Shown piece after piece: positions 8,179 to 16,270 of a stretch of DNA of 64,000 nt; positions within the stretch are counted from its first letter, which is position 1, and every line of letters begins with the position of its first letter. Location of the stretch: contig NZ_JYNQ01000001.1 in assembly GCF_000934685.1 (NCBI RefSeq), positions 3,509,501 through 3,573,500 of the forward strand. The letters run 5' to 3'. The stretch comes from Lacinutrix sp. Hel_I_90. GTDB lineage: Bacteria; Bacteroidota; Bacteroidia; Flavobacteriales; Flavobacteriaceae. The position numbers were made by a program, and so were the translations under genes. The notes beneath the pieces are model-generated. The model was not told the origin of the DNA and did not search any database. It was given only the letters and a program-made list of their open reading frames with translations.

Positions 8179-8216
8179 AAACCATTGGAGAACGAAACAT
8201 CTTCAATGGTTTTTAT
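8179..8216 (+). terminator. Intrinsic terminator or attenuator between mbnP-like and mbnH-like genes
   Basis: AAACCATTG at 8179-8187 pairs with CAATGGTTT at 8204-8212, extended by GAG/CTT to about 12 pairs with a 10-base loop, followed by a T-rich run. Partial termination would give more MbnP-like protein than peroxidase from one promoter. Confidence 0.7.
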
Positions 8217-8231
8217 TTAATCCATACAATT

Positions 8232-9278
8232 ATGAAAAAAATAATTCTTTTTTTTCTAAGTATTCTTGTATCTGTATCATGTTCTAACGAGGCTGATGTT
8301 TTGGTTTATGAACCATTTCCAATAGCTCTAGAATTACCTTCAAATTTTCCAGAGACCACTTATAATTTAGAAAATAACCCGCTTACAGAAGCTGGTTTTG
8401 AACTTGGTAAAAAACTATTTTACGAAGGGAAATTGTCTTCAAATAATGCTATTGCTTGTGCCTTTTGCCATGAACAGGCGTTTGCTTTTACTCATCACGG
8501 ACATAATTTAAGTCATGGTGTTAATGGAGGTATTGGTTTTAGAAATGCGCAACCAATTCAAAACTTAGCTTATCAAAGCACTTTCATGTGGGATGGTGCA
8601 GCGACACACTTGGACCTTCAGCCAATTATTCCCATAACTAGTGCGTTAGAAATGGGAGAAAGCTTAAGTCACGTAATAGAAAAATTAAGTTCAGACCTTT
8701 ATTACCAAGAACAATTTGAGCGAGCCTTTGATGACGGTGAGATTAATACAGAAAACATGCTTAAGGCTTTGTCTCAGTTTATGTTGCTGATGGTGTCTTC
8801 AAATTCTAAATATGATAAATTTATTAGAAATGAAGATGACACAACATTGAGTTCACTTGAATTAGATGGCTTAAGTACATTCGAAACAAAATGTGCTGGT
8901 TGTCATGCAACAGATTTATTTACAGATCAAGAGTTTAGAAATAACGGGTTATCTATTAACCCACAATTAAATGATAAAGGACGTTTTAATGTTGGAAATA
9001 ATCCTAATGATCTGTATAAATTTAGAGTCCCAAGTTTAAGGAATATTGAGGTTTCCTACCCCTATATGCACGATGGTAGATTTGCAACTATAGAAGCCGT
9101 TTTGGAGTTTTATAGTTCAGGAATTACAGATAATGGTAATGTTGATTCCATATTACAAAAGCCAGATGGGACTTATGGTATTACACTTTCTAATTACGAG
9201 AAAGAAAGTTTAACAGCCTTTTTAAAAACACTAACAGATTACGAATTTTTAAATGATGAACGTTTTGCAGAATTTTAG
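8232..9278 (+). CDS. MbnH-like di-heme cytochrome c peroxidase
   Basis: 348 residues, lipobox SVSC (Cys 17). Two c-type haem motifs are present: CAFCH at 76-80 and CAGCH at 221-225. Between them are FRNAQPIQNLAYQSTFMWDGA (about 103-123) and late in the protein FRVPSLRNIEVSYPYMHDGRF, both typical of the CcpA/MauG superfamily, with the distal Met/His candidate in YMHDG. Pairing with an MbnP-like gene places it in the MbnH group, which modifies a Trp on its partner rather than detoxifying peroxide; ordinary peroxidase activity cannot be excluded. It overlaps the next gene by about 26 bases, indicating translational coupling. Confidence 0.9.
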   Translation: MKKIILFFLSILVSVSCSNEADVLVYEPFPIALELPSNFPETTYNLENNPLTEAGFELGKKLFYEGKLSSNNAIACAFCHEQAFAFTHHGHNLSHGVNGGIGFRNAQPIQNLAYQSTFMWDGAATHLDLQPIIPITSALEMGESLSHVIEKLSSDLYYQEQFERAFDDGEINTENMLKALSQFMLLMVSSNSKYDKFIRNEDDTTLSSLELDGLSTFETKCAGCHATDLFTDQEFRNNGLSINPQLNDKGRFNVGNNPNDLYKFRVPSLRNIEVSYPYMHDGRFATIEAVLEFYSSGITDNGNVDSILQKPDGTYGITLSNYEKESLTAFLKTLTDYEFLNDERFAEF

Positions 9279-10248
9279 AAAAATAACAGTATTACTTCTT
9301 ATTAGTATAGCACAGGCACAATTTTTAAGTGCTCATGAGAAAAATAGAGCTTGTAACAATCATTATAAACACACTTTTTTTTGTGATTTATGTGGTTGTT
9401 CTACAAGTAGTGGTAGCTTTGGTTTTGGAACTTTGAGTAATGCTAATTTTGTTGGTGTTCGATATCTTTATCAAAATTTCGAATCTAAAAATGGAATTTT
9501 TGAAAATTCACCAACAAGTAAAGAGGTATTTCGTACCTATCAATTATGGGCTCAAATTCCTGTTATAAAAACATTTTACTTAAGTGCGAATGTACCTTAT
9601 CACGATTTAAGCAGAACATTTAATGGAATAACTGAAAACATATATGGATTAGGCGATAGTAGTTTAATAGGCTGGTATAAATTGATTTTTTACAAGAAAC
9701 AGAATGAAGAAACCTTAAACTTTGATGTAAAAAAAGAGGCTTCAGGTCATTCTATTCAATTTGGTTTAGGTTTAAAATTACCCACAGGTGAATTTGAAGA
9801 ACGGTTGGCAGATAATATTAACCCAGGTTTTCAAGTAGGAACAGGAAGTACAGATGGTATTCTATCTTTTGGTTATAATTATGGAGGTAACACGTTAGGT
9901 GTTAATACGCTTTTTAGTTATTATTTAAAAGGAGAGAATAAAAATGAATACCAGTTTGGTAACCAATTCAGTTATACAACTAATCTATATACTGCATTGT
10001 CAACTAAAAAAATGAATATTATGCCTTTTTTAGGAGTTTCAGGTGATATTTATAGTTCAATTAAACAATATGGAGAAACTTTAAATGACACAGATGGTAG
10101 TATAATCAATGCGTCATTAGGTTCAGAATTTGCAGTTGAAGATTTTATTTTTGGAGCAAGTTATACCTTACCTGTGAATCAAAACCTTTTTGGTCACGAT
10201 GTGAAATCTAAGCAGCGTATTTCTGTTTACATCAATTATGCATTATAA
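9253..10248 (+). CDS. Outer-membrane beta-barrel protein with CDLCGCS motif (copper locus)
   Basis: 331 residues (ATG at 9253; the next codon 9256 is also ATG and equally possible). A signal peptide ends near FLSAHEK. The mature N-terminus carries CNNHYKHTFFCDLCGCS, a dense Cys/His cluster. The rest is alternating beta strands with aromatic girdle residues (VGVRYLYQNFES, YLSANVPYHDLSR, HSIQFGLGLKLPTGEFEE) and a C-terminal strand YINYAL, as in the MetA-pathway/phenol-type transporter barrels. It is translationally coupled to the di-heme peroxidase. A role as metal-handling pore is inference from the motif and position. Confidence 0.7.
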   Translation: MMNVLQNFRKITVLLLISIAQAQFLSAHEKNRACNNHYKHTFFCDLCGCSTSSGSFGFGTLSNANFVGVRYLYQNFESKNGIFENSPTSKEVFRTYQLWAQIPVIKTFYLSANVPYHDLSRTFNGITENIYGLGDSSLIGWYKLIFYKKQNEETLNFDVKKEASGHSIQFGLGLKLPTGEFEERLADNINPGFQVGTGSTDGILSFGYNYGGNTLGVNTLFSYYLKGENKNEYQFGNQFSYTTNLYTALSTKKMNIMPFLGVSGDIYSSIKQYGETLNDTDGSIINASLGSEFAVEDFIFGASYTLPVNQNLFGHDVKSKQRISVYINYAL

Positions 10249-10268
10249 CATCAACCGCATAAAATGGG

Positions 10269-10336
10269 TTACTCTGGACGCCGTTGAAATAGTCTAAAAT
10301 AGTATAGACTATAGTTTTCAATTGCGTCCAGAGTAA
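10269..10336. terminator. Long bulged stem-loop between convergent genes
   Basis: A perfect 13-base arm (10269-10281 with 10324-10336) continues after a small internal loop into TTGAAA/TTTCAA and TAGTCTA/TAGACTA, leaving an 8-base apical loop at 10297-10304. It sits midway between the copper locus and the convergent oxyR. There is no long T-run, so it may act as a bidirectional RNA-stabilising or termination structure. Confidence 0.6.
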
Positions 10337-10364
10337 AACATTTTAGTTATTTATAAATCATCTG

Positions 10365-11303
10365 TTATTTCCCTAATGGACTAATAATTTGTACATTTTG
10401 AAAGGCTATTGCTCCACGAACAACACTAGCGATTACCTCTTGCATCGCTTCAATTATTTGCATTTTTAGTTCACTTTTATGATAGATAATACTCACCTCT
10501 CTGGCGGGAGAGGGTGCTATAAAATGATGTAAATTTTGTTTCGAATTTTCACTCATATCTAAAGTGTGTAAATAGGGAAGTAGCGTCATCCCCATACCTT
10601 CATTAGACAATTTAATAAGTGTTTCTATGCTTCCACTTTCTAATTGAAAATGTTCGTCAGTTTGATTTTTAAAGCCTTTACACAGATTAATCACACCGTC
10701 TCTAAAACAATGACCGTCTTCCAGAAGTAACATATCATCAATATCTAAATCTGAAACCTCTAGTGTTTTTTTGTCTTTTAAACGGTGATTATTGGGTATA
10801 TACGCTACGAAAGGCTCAAAATAAAGCACGCGTTCCTTTATATTGGCATGTTCTAGAGGTGTAGCTGCAATAGCTGCATCTAAATGCCCATCATTAATTC
10901 TGGTAATGATTTCTTCAGTGGTGAGTTCTTCAATTTTAAGTTTGACTTTAGGATATTTTTTAATAAAGTTTTTTAAAAACATAGGTAGTAACGTGGGCAT
11001 AACCGTTGGAATAATGCCTATTCTAAATTCGCCACCAATAAAGCCTTTTTGTTGGTCTACAATATCCTGAATACGATAAGATTCATTGACAATATTATGT
11101 GCCTGATTTACAATCTTACTACCAACATCTGTTAATTCAATTGGTTTTTTACTACGATCGAAAATTTGAATGCTTAGCTGGTCTTCCAATTTTTGAATTT
11201 GCATACTCAAGGTGGGCTGAGTTACAAAGCATTTTTCGGCAGCTTTAGTAAAATTTTGGTGTTCTGCTACCGCTAGAACATATTTGAGTTGTGTAATTGT
11301 CAT
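10365..11303 (-). CDS. oxyR: Peroxide-sensing LysR regulator OxyR
   Basis: 312 residues. The N-terminal LysR helix-turn-helix is at 1-60 (MTITQLKYVLAVAEHQNFTK, TQPTLSMQIQKLE). The effector domain contains EDGHCFRDGVINLC, with cysteines at 199 and 208, exactly the numbering of the redox pair in E. coli OxyR. Oxidation forms the disulphide that turns on peroxide-defence genes. It is divergent from dps, a standard OxyR target, with a palindrome at 11307-11323 directly before its start codon. Convergent with the copper locus. The identification is firm. Confidence 0.95.
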   Translation of the reverse strand: MTITQLKYVLAVAEHQNFTKAAEKCFVTQPTLSMQIQKLEDQLSIQIFDRSKKPIELTDVGSKIVNQAHNIVNESYRIQDIVDQQKGFIGGEFRIGIIPTVMPTLLPMFLKNFIKKYPKVKLKIEELTTEEIITRINDGHLDAAIAATPLEHANIKERVLYFEPFVAYIPNNHRLKDKKTLEVSDLDIDDMLLLEDGHCFRDGVINLCKGFKNQTDEHFQLESGSIETLIKLSNEGMGMTLLPYLHTLDMSENSKQNLHHFIAPSPAREVSIIYHKSELKMQIIEAMQEVIASVVRGAIAFQNVQIISPLGK

Positions 11304-11306
11304 TCA

Positions 11307-11323
11307 TATAGCGTTAAGCTATA
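11307..11323. promoter_or_regulatory. Palindrome in the oxyR-dps gap, candidate OxyR site
   Basis: TATAGC-N5-GCTATA is a perfect 6+6 dyad, and contains ATAG-N7-CTAT, the half-site pattern described for OxyR. It lies 3 bases upstream of the oxyR start codon and about 85 bases before dps. Position and symmetry fit autorepression of oxyR and control of dps; only one well-formed half-site is seen. Confidence 0.55.
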
Positions 11324-11345
11324 AAAATATAAAATCTATCAATAA

Positions 11346-11397
11346 AATTTATGGTTATTTTGATTTATTTTAAATTAACTTTGGGTAACCATAAATT
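11346..11397 (+). promoter_or_regulatory. dps promoter region with flanking inverted repeat
   Basis: TAACTTTG at 11376-11383 matches the -7 consensus TAnnTTTG. It is enclosed by a perfect 12-base inverted repeat, AATTTATGGTTA at 11346-11357 and TAACCATAAATT at 11386-11397. Transcription from this box would begin near 11389. The repeat could be an operator straddling the promoter, or a chance effect of AT-rich sequence. Confidence 0.45.
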
Positions 11398-11407
11398 AAT
11401 TAAAATT

Positions 11408-11887
11408 ATGACACTTAATATACTAGGATTAGACAAGAAAAAAACTGAAGATTTAGCTGGAGACTTGAACGAATTATTAGCTAATTTTCAAATTTATTAC
11501 CAAAATTTAAGAGGGATACACTGGAATATAAAAGGAAAGAATTTTTTTGATTTACACATTAAATTTGAAGAATTATACACCGATGCGAATCTGAAGGTCG
11601 ATTTAGTTGCAGAACGTGTATTGACTCTAGGAGAAACGCCACTTCATACTTTTGAAGATTATACGAGCAGAGCTAAAGTGCCCGTTGGTCAAAATGTTTC
11701 AAAAGATGTGAAAGCAGTTGAATTAATAGTAAACTCTTTAACCGAATTACTTAAAATAGAGCGTCAAATTTTAGATAAGTCTTCAGAGGCTAGTGATGAA
11801 GGTACAAACGCTATGATGAGTGATTTTATAACAGAGCAAGAAAAGACCGTTTGGATGATGAATGCTTGGTTAGAAAACAGCATATAA
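11408..11887 (+). CDS. dps: Dps ferritin-like DNA-protection protein
   Basis: 159 residues from ATG 11408 (MTLNILGLDKKKTEDL). An upstream in-frame ATG at 11351 is not used because it lies before the -7 box. The ferroxidase ligands are seen in NLRGIHWNIKGKNFFDLHIKFEELYTD, with the two His, Asp and Glu in the Dps order. Dps forms a dodecamer that oxidises iron with peroxide and protects DNA. Divergent from oxyR, consistent with peroxide induction. The downstream stem-loop at 11895-11951 ends the unit. Confidence 0.95.
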   Translation: MTLNILGLDKKKTEDLAGDLNELLANFQIYYQNLRGIHWNIKGKNFFDLHIKFEELYTDANLKVDLVAERVLTLGETPLHTFEDYTSRAKVPVGQNVSKDVKAVELIVNSLTELLKIERQILDKSSEASDEGTNAMMSDFITEQEKTVWMMNAWLENSI

Positions 11888-11894
11888 TAAAAGC

Positions 11895-11951
11895 AAAAGC
11901 GGTTGTTTAAAAAGTAATTTAAGTAAAACAACGTTTCAGACAACCGCTTTT
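11895..11951. terminator. Bidirectional stem-loop after dps
   Basis: AAAAGCGGTTG (11895-11905) pairs perfectly with CAACCGCTTTT (11941-11951) around a 35-base loop. It lies between convergent dps and the DUF2141 gene, with A/T flanks on both sides. Confidence 0.7.
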
Positions 11952-11969
11952 AGCTTATAGTATTAAGGG

Positions 11970-12389
11970 TTAAAATCTAATATTAAAACTTAAGTCTTCA
12001 TTTTTTAATTCAAATTTGGCATCACTATATTGTGGTGGTCCATAACTTAAAGGATTATTAGACATACCATAAGACTCTGCTGGCATGCCACTAGTATCAA
12101 AATCCATTCTGCCATTTTCATTCTCGTCATGTAGTGCCATAATCCCGTATGTTCCTGGGGCGACGTCTTTAAAAGTAACGCTTATTTTTCCATCCTCTAT
12201 TTTGCTTTCAGCAGTCTTGATTGCTTCGGTTTTCATAAAGGTATTTTCAGTATGTAAGCCTAAAACCACTTTTCCAGTGTTGCTTTTTACATTTTCTATA
12301 GTTATTGTAATACTGTGGTTTTTAGTTTCCTGGCCAAAAAAAAGGAATGTTGATAAAATAAATGCGCATGTAATTGTTAATGTCTTCAT
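11970..12389 (-). CDS. DUF2141 exported protein
   Basis: 139 residues with a signal peptide (MKTLTITCAFILSTFLFFGQ). The body is one Ig-like beta sandwich with VKSNTGKVVLGLHTENTFM, PGTYGIMALHDENENGRMD and PAESYGMSNNP, the conserved core of DUF2141. The function of the family is unknown; members are often secreted or outer-membrane associated in Bacteroidota. It shares an intergenic stem-loop with convergent dps. It is probably monocistronic. Confidence 0.88.
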   Translation of the reverse strand: MKTLTITCAFILSTFLFFGQETKNHSITITIENVKSNTGKVVLGLHTENTFMKTEAIKTAESKIEDGKISVTFKDVAPGTYGIMALHDENENGRMDFDTSGMPAESYGMSNNPLSYGPPQYSDAKFELKNEDLSFNIRF

Positions 12390-12488
12390 GATTTAGTGTT
12401 ATTAAGTTAATGATGGTTCAAATATCATATTTAACTAAAAGGTGTACCAAAGTTAGTCACTCAACTGTCGTTTTTTAAGACTGAACGG

Positions 12489-13817
12489 TTAATTGACAAC
12501 GAAAATCTCAACACGTCTATTGGCCAAACGGCCTTCTTTTGTATTATTATCTGCTATAGGATTAACTTCACCATAGCCTTGAGACGTTAAGCGTTGACCA
12601 TCAACACCAATAAAAATCAAGTACTCTTTAACGCTTTTAGCACGTTGTTCTGATAGCGTCAAATTGGTTTGAGTACTTCCAGTACTATCGGTATGCCCAG
12701 CGATGTGGAATTTCATTTTTGGCTGCGATTCCATAATTTTACTTATTTCCTCTATAGCCAATTTGTCTTCTTGGTTTAAAACGGCATTACCATTATTAAA
12801 CGTTATAGCACGAGATAATACATTTAGTTTAGTCGTGACTTCTTCTTTTATAGCCTTATTTCGATCCCTTTGTTGCTGTGACACTAAGTTGGCTTGTTCT
12901 TGGAGTTGGAGTGGTGTTGGGCATCCACCATTCTCTGGAGAGCCGGGTTGCTGCGGGCATTTATCTTTGCTGTCAATAACCCCATCTTTGTCCGTGTCTA
13001 AAAGCGGACAGCCACCATCATTTATGGCACCTTGTACTTCTGGACAATCGTCATATTTATCAGGTGTACCATCGCCATCATTATCTGGGCAACCACGCAT
13101 AACTGCTGGTCCAAAATCGTTGGGACATAAATCTTCTGAATCTATTACACCGTCCTTGTCTGTGTCAGGACAACCTTTGGTTTCAAAGGTGCCAAATAAT
13201 TCTGGACAGGCATCTTCAGCATCATTGATCCCATCATTATCTGTGTCTTTCCCACCAAAACGAAAAATAATTCCTGCTGAATGTTGATAATGTTTTAATC
13301 CGTAATCTTCAAAAGCATGCTTATAAACCGATTGTACATTGAAGCCAAACGAATGACCTATCCATAAATTAAAACCAATACCTCCATTTATCGTTCCTGC
13401 TCCAATAGTATCTAACCATGCATAACCAGCACCAATAGTAAGGTATGGATCAACAACATTTAAGCCATTACTAAATTGATACTTAAACATACCATCTAAT
13501 GAAATGTATGGATAGTCTGGATCTAGAACTTCAGGATCTGGATTAGGATAATTCTCTTTAATACTATTTAAAGAAGCAACACCTTCAAAAGAGAATCTGT
13601 TTTTAATTAAACGACCAGCAGATAATCTAAATCCAGCAGGGTTTTGATTCCACGTTTTAAACCTGCCCAACCCAGCTTCTTGTTCACGTACCGGATTATT
13701 AATAGCATGCGTTCCAAAACTTATCGTCCAGGGTTTATTTACGGTTTGAGAATGAGACGTTTGAAAACTTAGAGTGCAAACGAAAATAAAGAAGAGATAA
13801 CCAAAAGGCTTCATCAA
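12489..13817 (-). CDS. OmpA-family outer-membrane protein with thrombospondin type 3 repeats
   Basis: 442 residues. Signal peptide to about residue 23, an N-terminal eight-strand-like barrel region (about 25-190), then calcium-binding TSP3 repeats (DTDNDGINDAEDACPE, DTDKDGVIDSEDLCPN and further copies, about 192-300), and a C-terminal OmpA peptidoglycan-binding domain (about 325-442) with FHIAGHTDSTGS and NRRVEIFVVN. This is the standard Bacteroidota OmpA layout, anchoring the outer membrane to the cell wall. A long plus-strand reading frame across the TSP3 repeats is a shadow of the repetitive codons. Confidence 0.93.
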   Translation of the reverse strand: MMKPFGYLFFIFVCTLSFQTSHSQTVNKPWTISFGTHAINNPVREQEAGLGRFKTWNQNPAGFRLSAGRLIKNRFSFEGVASLNSIKENYPNPDPEVLDPDYPYISLDGMFKYQFSNGLNVVDPYLTIGAGYAWLDTIGAGTINGGIGFNLWIGHSFGFNVQSVYKHAFEDYGLKHYQHSAGIIFRFGGKDTDNDGINDAEDACPELFGTFETKGCPDTDKDGVIDSEDLCPNDFGPAVMRGCPDNDGDGTPDKYDDCPEVQGAINDGGCPLLDTDKDGVIDSKDKCPQQPGSPENGGCPTPLQLQEQANLVSQQQRDRNKAIKEEVTTKLNVLSRAITFNNGNAVLNQEDKLAIEEISKIMESQPKMKFHIAGHTDSTGSTQTNLTLSEQRAKSVKEYLIFIGVDGQRLTSQGYGEVNPIADNNTKEGRLANRRVEIFVVN

Positions 13818-13938
13818 TGTATATTATTTAATTAATAGCAATGACAAGATATATTAAAAATAGAATACTGAAAAAGATAAGTTTGTTTTGTGGATTAAGT
13901 GCTAGAAATAGCAGACAAAATCACTATATAAACAAAAA

Positions 13939-15270
13939 CTAAAGCAAACCTCTTGCTTTAATTTCTAAGTATTTGTTTATGGTGTTCACAGATAATTTTT
14001 CTGGCGCAGTTAAAATACTTTGAATCCCATGTTTTTGAAGTTCTTTTACCATTAGGCGTTTCTCATAAGAAAATTTTTCAGCGATGGTTTTATGATAAAT
14101 GGCTTGAAGACTTTCAGCATCCTGAGCGATTAGCGCATCAAGTTCGGTATTTTCAAAAATAACCACCACCAATAAATGTTTTTTTGCAATGGCTTGTAAA
14201 TAGGGTAATTGTCGTTTTAGTGCACTAATATGTTCAAAATTAGTGTAGAGCATTAATAAACTTCTGTGCGTTACTTTTCGTTTTAATTGTGCATATAACA
14301 AACTAAAATCACTATCTGTAAACTGTGTGTTTATGTTGTATAGTCGTTCTAAAATGGTGTTTAAATAGGTTAATTTTTGTGTGGCAGGCAGAAAAGAATC
14401 AACCGTTTTAGAAAAGGTAAACATGCCCACTTTATCGTGTTTTTTTAAGGCCACATTACTAAAAGCTAAAGTAGAGTTTATGGCATAGTCCAATAGTTTT
14501 AAGCCATTAAAAGGCATTTTCATTACGCGTCCAGTATCTATAATAGAGTAGATAGGCTGAGACTTTTCGTCTTGGTATTGGTTTACCATTAATTCGCCGC
14601 GTTTTGCTGTGGCTTTCCAATTCACCGTTCTAAAATCATCTCCTTGAACATAATCTTTAATTTGTTCAAATTCTGAAGTGTTCCCAATACGCCTTATTTT
14701 TTTGAGACCAAATTGAGTTAAGTTATTACTCATGGCCAGAAAATCGTATTTCTGCATTTGAATAAAGGAAGGATAGACCGCCACCATTTGGGCATTCTGA
14801 AACTTAAATTTCCGTTTAACAATTCGCAACGCTGAAGAGGCATAGAGGTTAAGGAACCCAAAGGTGTATTCGCCACGTTCTACCGGACGAACATTATAGC
14901 TAAAATCATGAACTTCGCCAGCTTTTAAATGCGTCTCGTAATTAAAATCTCTTTTTTGAAACTGAACGGGTAGCTCATCTATTACAGCAATACTCGTTTT
15001 AAACGGATAGAAATTAGTGATGGTAATGGGTACTGGATTTTCGTCGCTGTTAGAAAACTTATCCGGTAATAAACGTCTCACTTTAATGGGATGTTTAAAA
15101 CGATAGAGTAATACTAAGTCGGATAAGAATAATACCGAAATGGCAATAGTGATAATCCAGGCTACAGCATATAGAATAGGAATCCAATACGACAACAAAA
15201 AACACGCCGATGCACTAGCCATATAAATGAAGAAGCCTTTGTGTAAGTATAATGAGCGAATGAATGTCAT
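13939..15270 (-). CDS. DUF58 domain protein (MoxR partner)
   Basis: 443 residues. Two membrane helices lie at about 10-50, followed by a soluble beta region and the DUF58 core RTVNWKATAKRGELMVNQYQDE (about 220-240), with a VWA-like continuation (YSIIDTGRVMKM; KVGMFTFS). DUF58 proteins work with MoxR ATPases, probably in assembling or activating envelope complexes. It is the last gene of a tightly spaced six-gene operon, 16 bases after the MoxR gene. In the VWA-like part the metal-site motif begins with DTG rather than the canonical DxSxS, so metal binding is uncertain. Confidence 0.9.
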   Translation of the reverse strand: MTFIRSLYLHKGFFIYMASASACFLLSYWIPILYAVAWIITIAISVLFLSDLVLLYRFKHPIKVRRLLPDKFSNSDENPVPITITNFYPFKTSIAVIDELPVQFQKRDFNYETHLKAGEVHDFSYNVRPVERGEYTFGFLNLYASSALRIVKRKFKFQNAQMVAVYPSFIQMQKYDFLAMSNNLTQFGLKKIRRIGNTSEFEQIKDYVQGDDFRTVNWKATAKRGELMVNQYQDEKSQPIYSIIDTGRVMKMPFNGLKLLDYAINSTLAFSNVALKKHDKVGMFTFSKTVDSFLPATQKLTYLNTILERLYNINTQFTDSDFSLLYAQLKRKVTHRSLLMLYTNFEHISALKRQLPYLQAIAKKHLLVVVIFENTELDALIAQDAESLQAIYHKTIAEKFSYEKRLMVKELQKHGIQSILTAPEKLSVNTINKYLEIKARGLL

Positions 15271-15286
15271 GCTTTTTAACTATTTT

Positions 15287-16270
15287 CTATCTCGGTATTT
15301 CTACAGATTGTACAATCATTTCCACGACATTCTCTGTCGTCATGCCTTCCATTTCGCGTTCTGGTGTTAATATAATACGATGGTTTAGTACTGGAATCAA
15401 TGCTTTTTTTACATCTTCAGGGGTAACGAAATCTCTTCCGTTAATGGCGGCAAAGGTTTTTGCAGTGTTTAAAATAGCAATGGATGCTCTTGGTGAGCCG
15501 CCTAAATATAAATGCGGATGGTTTCTGGTTTTAGAGACCAATTCGGCGATGTATTTAATGATTTTTTCTTCTACTAAAACCGATTGAATTTTCGTTTTAT
15601 AATTTGCTAGATCCTGAGCGTTTAATACTGGTTGTATTAGTGTTTGTGGCTTTTCGCCTTTACGCTCATGGTGCGTCTGGATGATTTTTACTTCATCTTC
15701 AATGGTGGGGTAATCCACTTTTATTTTAAAGATAAAACGGTCCAATTGTGCCTCGGGTAATGCATAAGTGCCTTCCTGTTCAATAGGGTTTTGCGTCGCT
15801 AAAACCATAAACGGGGTTTCAAAAAGATAGGTGGTCCCATCTACTGTAGCTTGTCGCTCTTCCATGGTTTCAAACAAGGCGGCTTGTGTTTTCGCTGGTG
15901 CACGATTAATTTCATCTATTAACACAATATTGGAAAAGATTGGTCCTTTTTTAAATTCGAACTCAGCGTTTTTCATATTCAAAATTGAAGTACCTAGAAC
16001 ATCGCTGGGCATTAAATCTGGCGTAAACTGAATACGGCTGAAATCTGTTTTTAAAACCTTAGCAAATAGTTTGGCAGTGATGGTCTTTGCAATGCCAGGA
16101 ACTCCTTCAATGAGTACGTGACCGTCTGAAAGTAAAGCGACAATTAATAACTCAACAAATTGTTCTTGTCCAACGATGACTTTGCCAAGTTCATTTTTTA
16201 TTTGTGCTACTGCGTTTTTTAAATCCTCCAATGGGATTCTATTATTGAAATCTAAATTTTGCTCTTCCAT
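15287..16270 (-). CDS. MoxR family AAA+ ATPase
   Basis: 327 residues. Walker A is EGVPGIAKT (55-63), Walker B is VLIDE (116-120) followed by INRAPAKTQAALFETMEER, and the sensor region is ATQNPIEQEGTYALPEAQLDRF. This is the MoxR signature. MoxR proteins are chaperone-like ATPases that act with DUF58/VWA partners. It overlaps the DUF4350 gene by 19 bases and sits in the middle of the operon, so it is probably co-translated with its partners. Confidence 0.96.
   Translation of the reverse strand: MEEQNLDFNNRIPLEDLKNAVAQIKNELGKVIVGQEQFVELLIVALLSDGHVLIEGVPGIAKTITAKLFAKVLKTDFSRIQFTPDLMPSDVLGTSILNMKNAEFEFKKGPIFSNIVLIDEINRAPAKTQAALFETMEERQATVDGTTYLFETPFMVLATQNPIEQEGTYALPEAQLDRFIFKIKVDYPTIEDEVKIIQTHHERKGEKPQTLIQPVLNAQDLANYKTKIQSVLVEEKIIKYIAELVSKTRNHPHLYLGGSPRASIAILNTAKTFAAINGRDFVTPEDVKKALIPVLNHRIILTPEREMEGMTTENVVEMIVQSVEIPR

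Noticed and set aside
11351-11407. Extended Dps start
   Set aside because: It precedes the likely transcription start and is not seen in the Dps family.
12703-13287. Plus-strand reading frame across the OmpA gene
   Set aside because: It is antisense to the TSP3 repeats and made of Ser/Pro/Gly repeats created by their codons.
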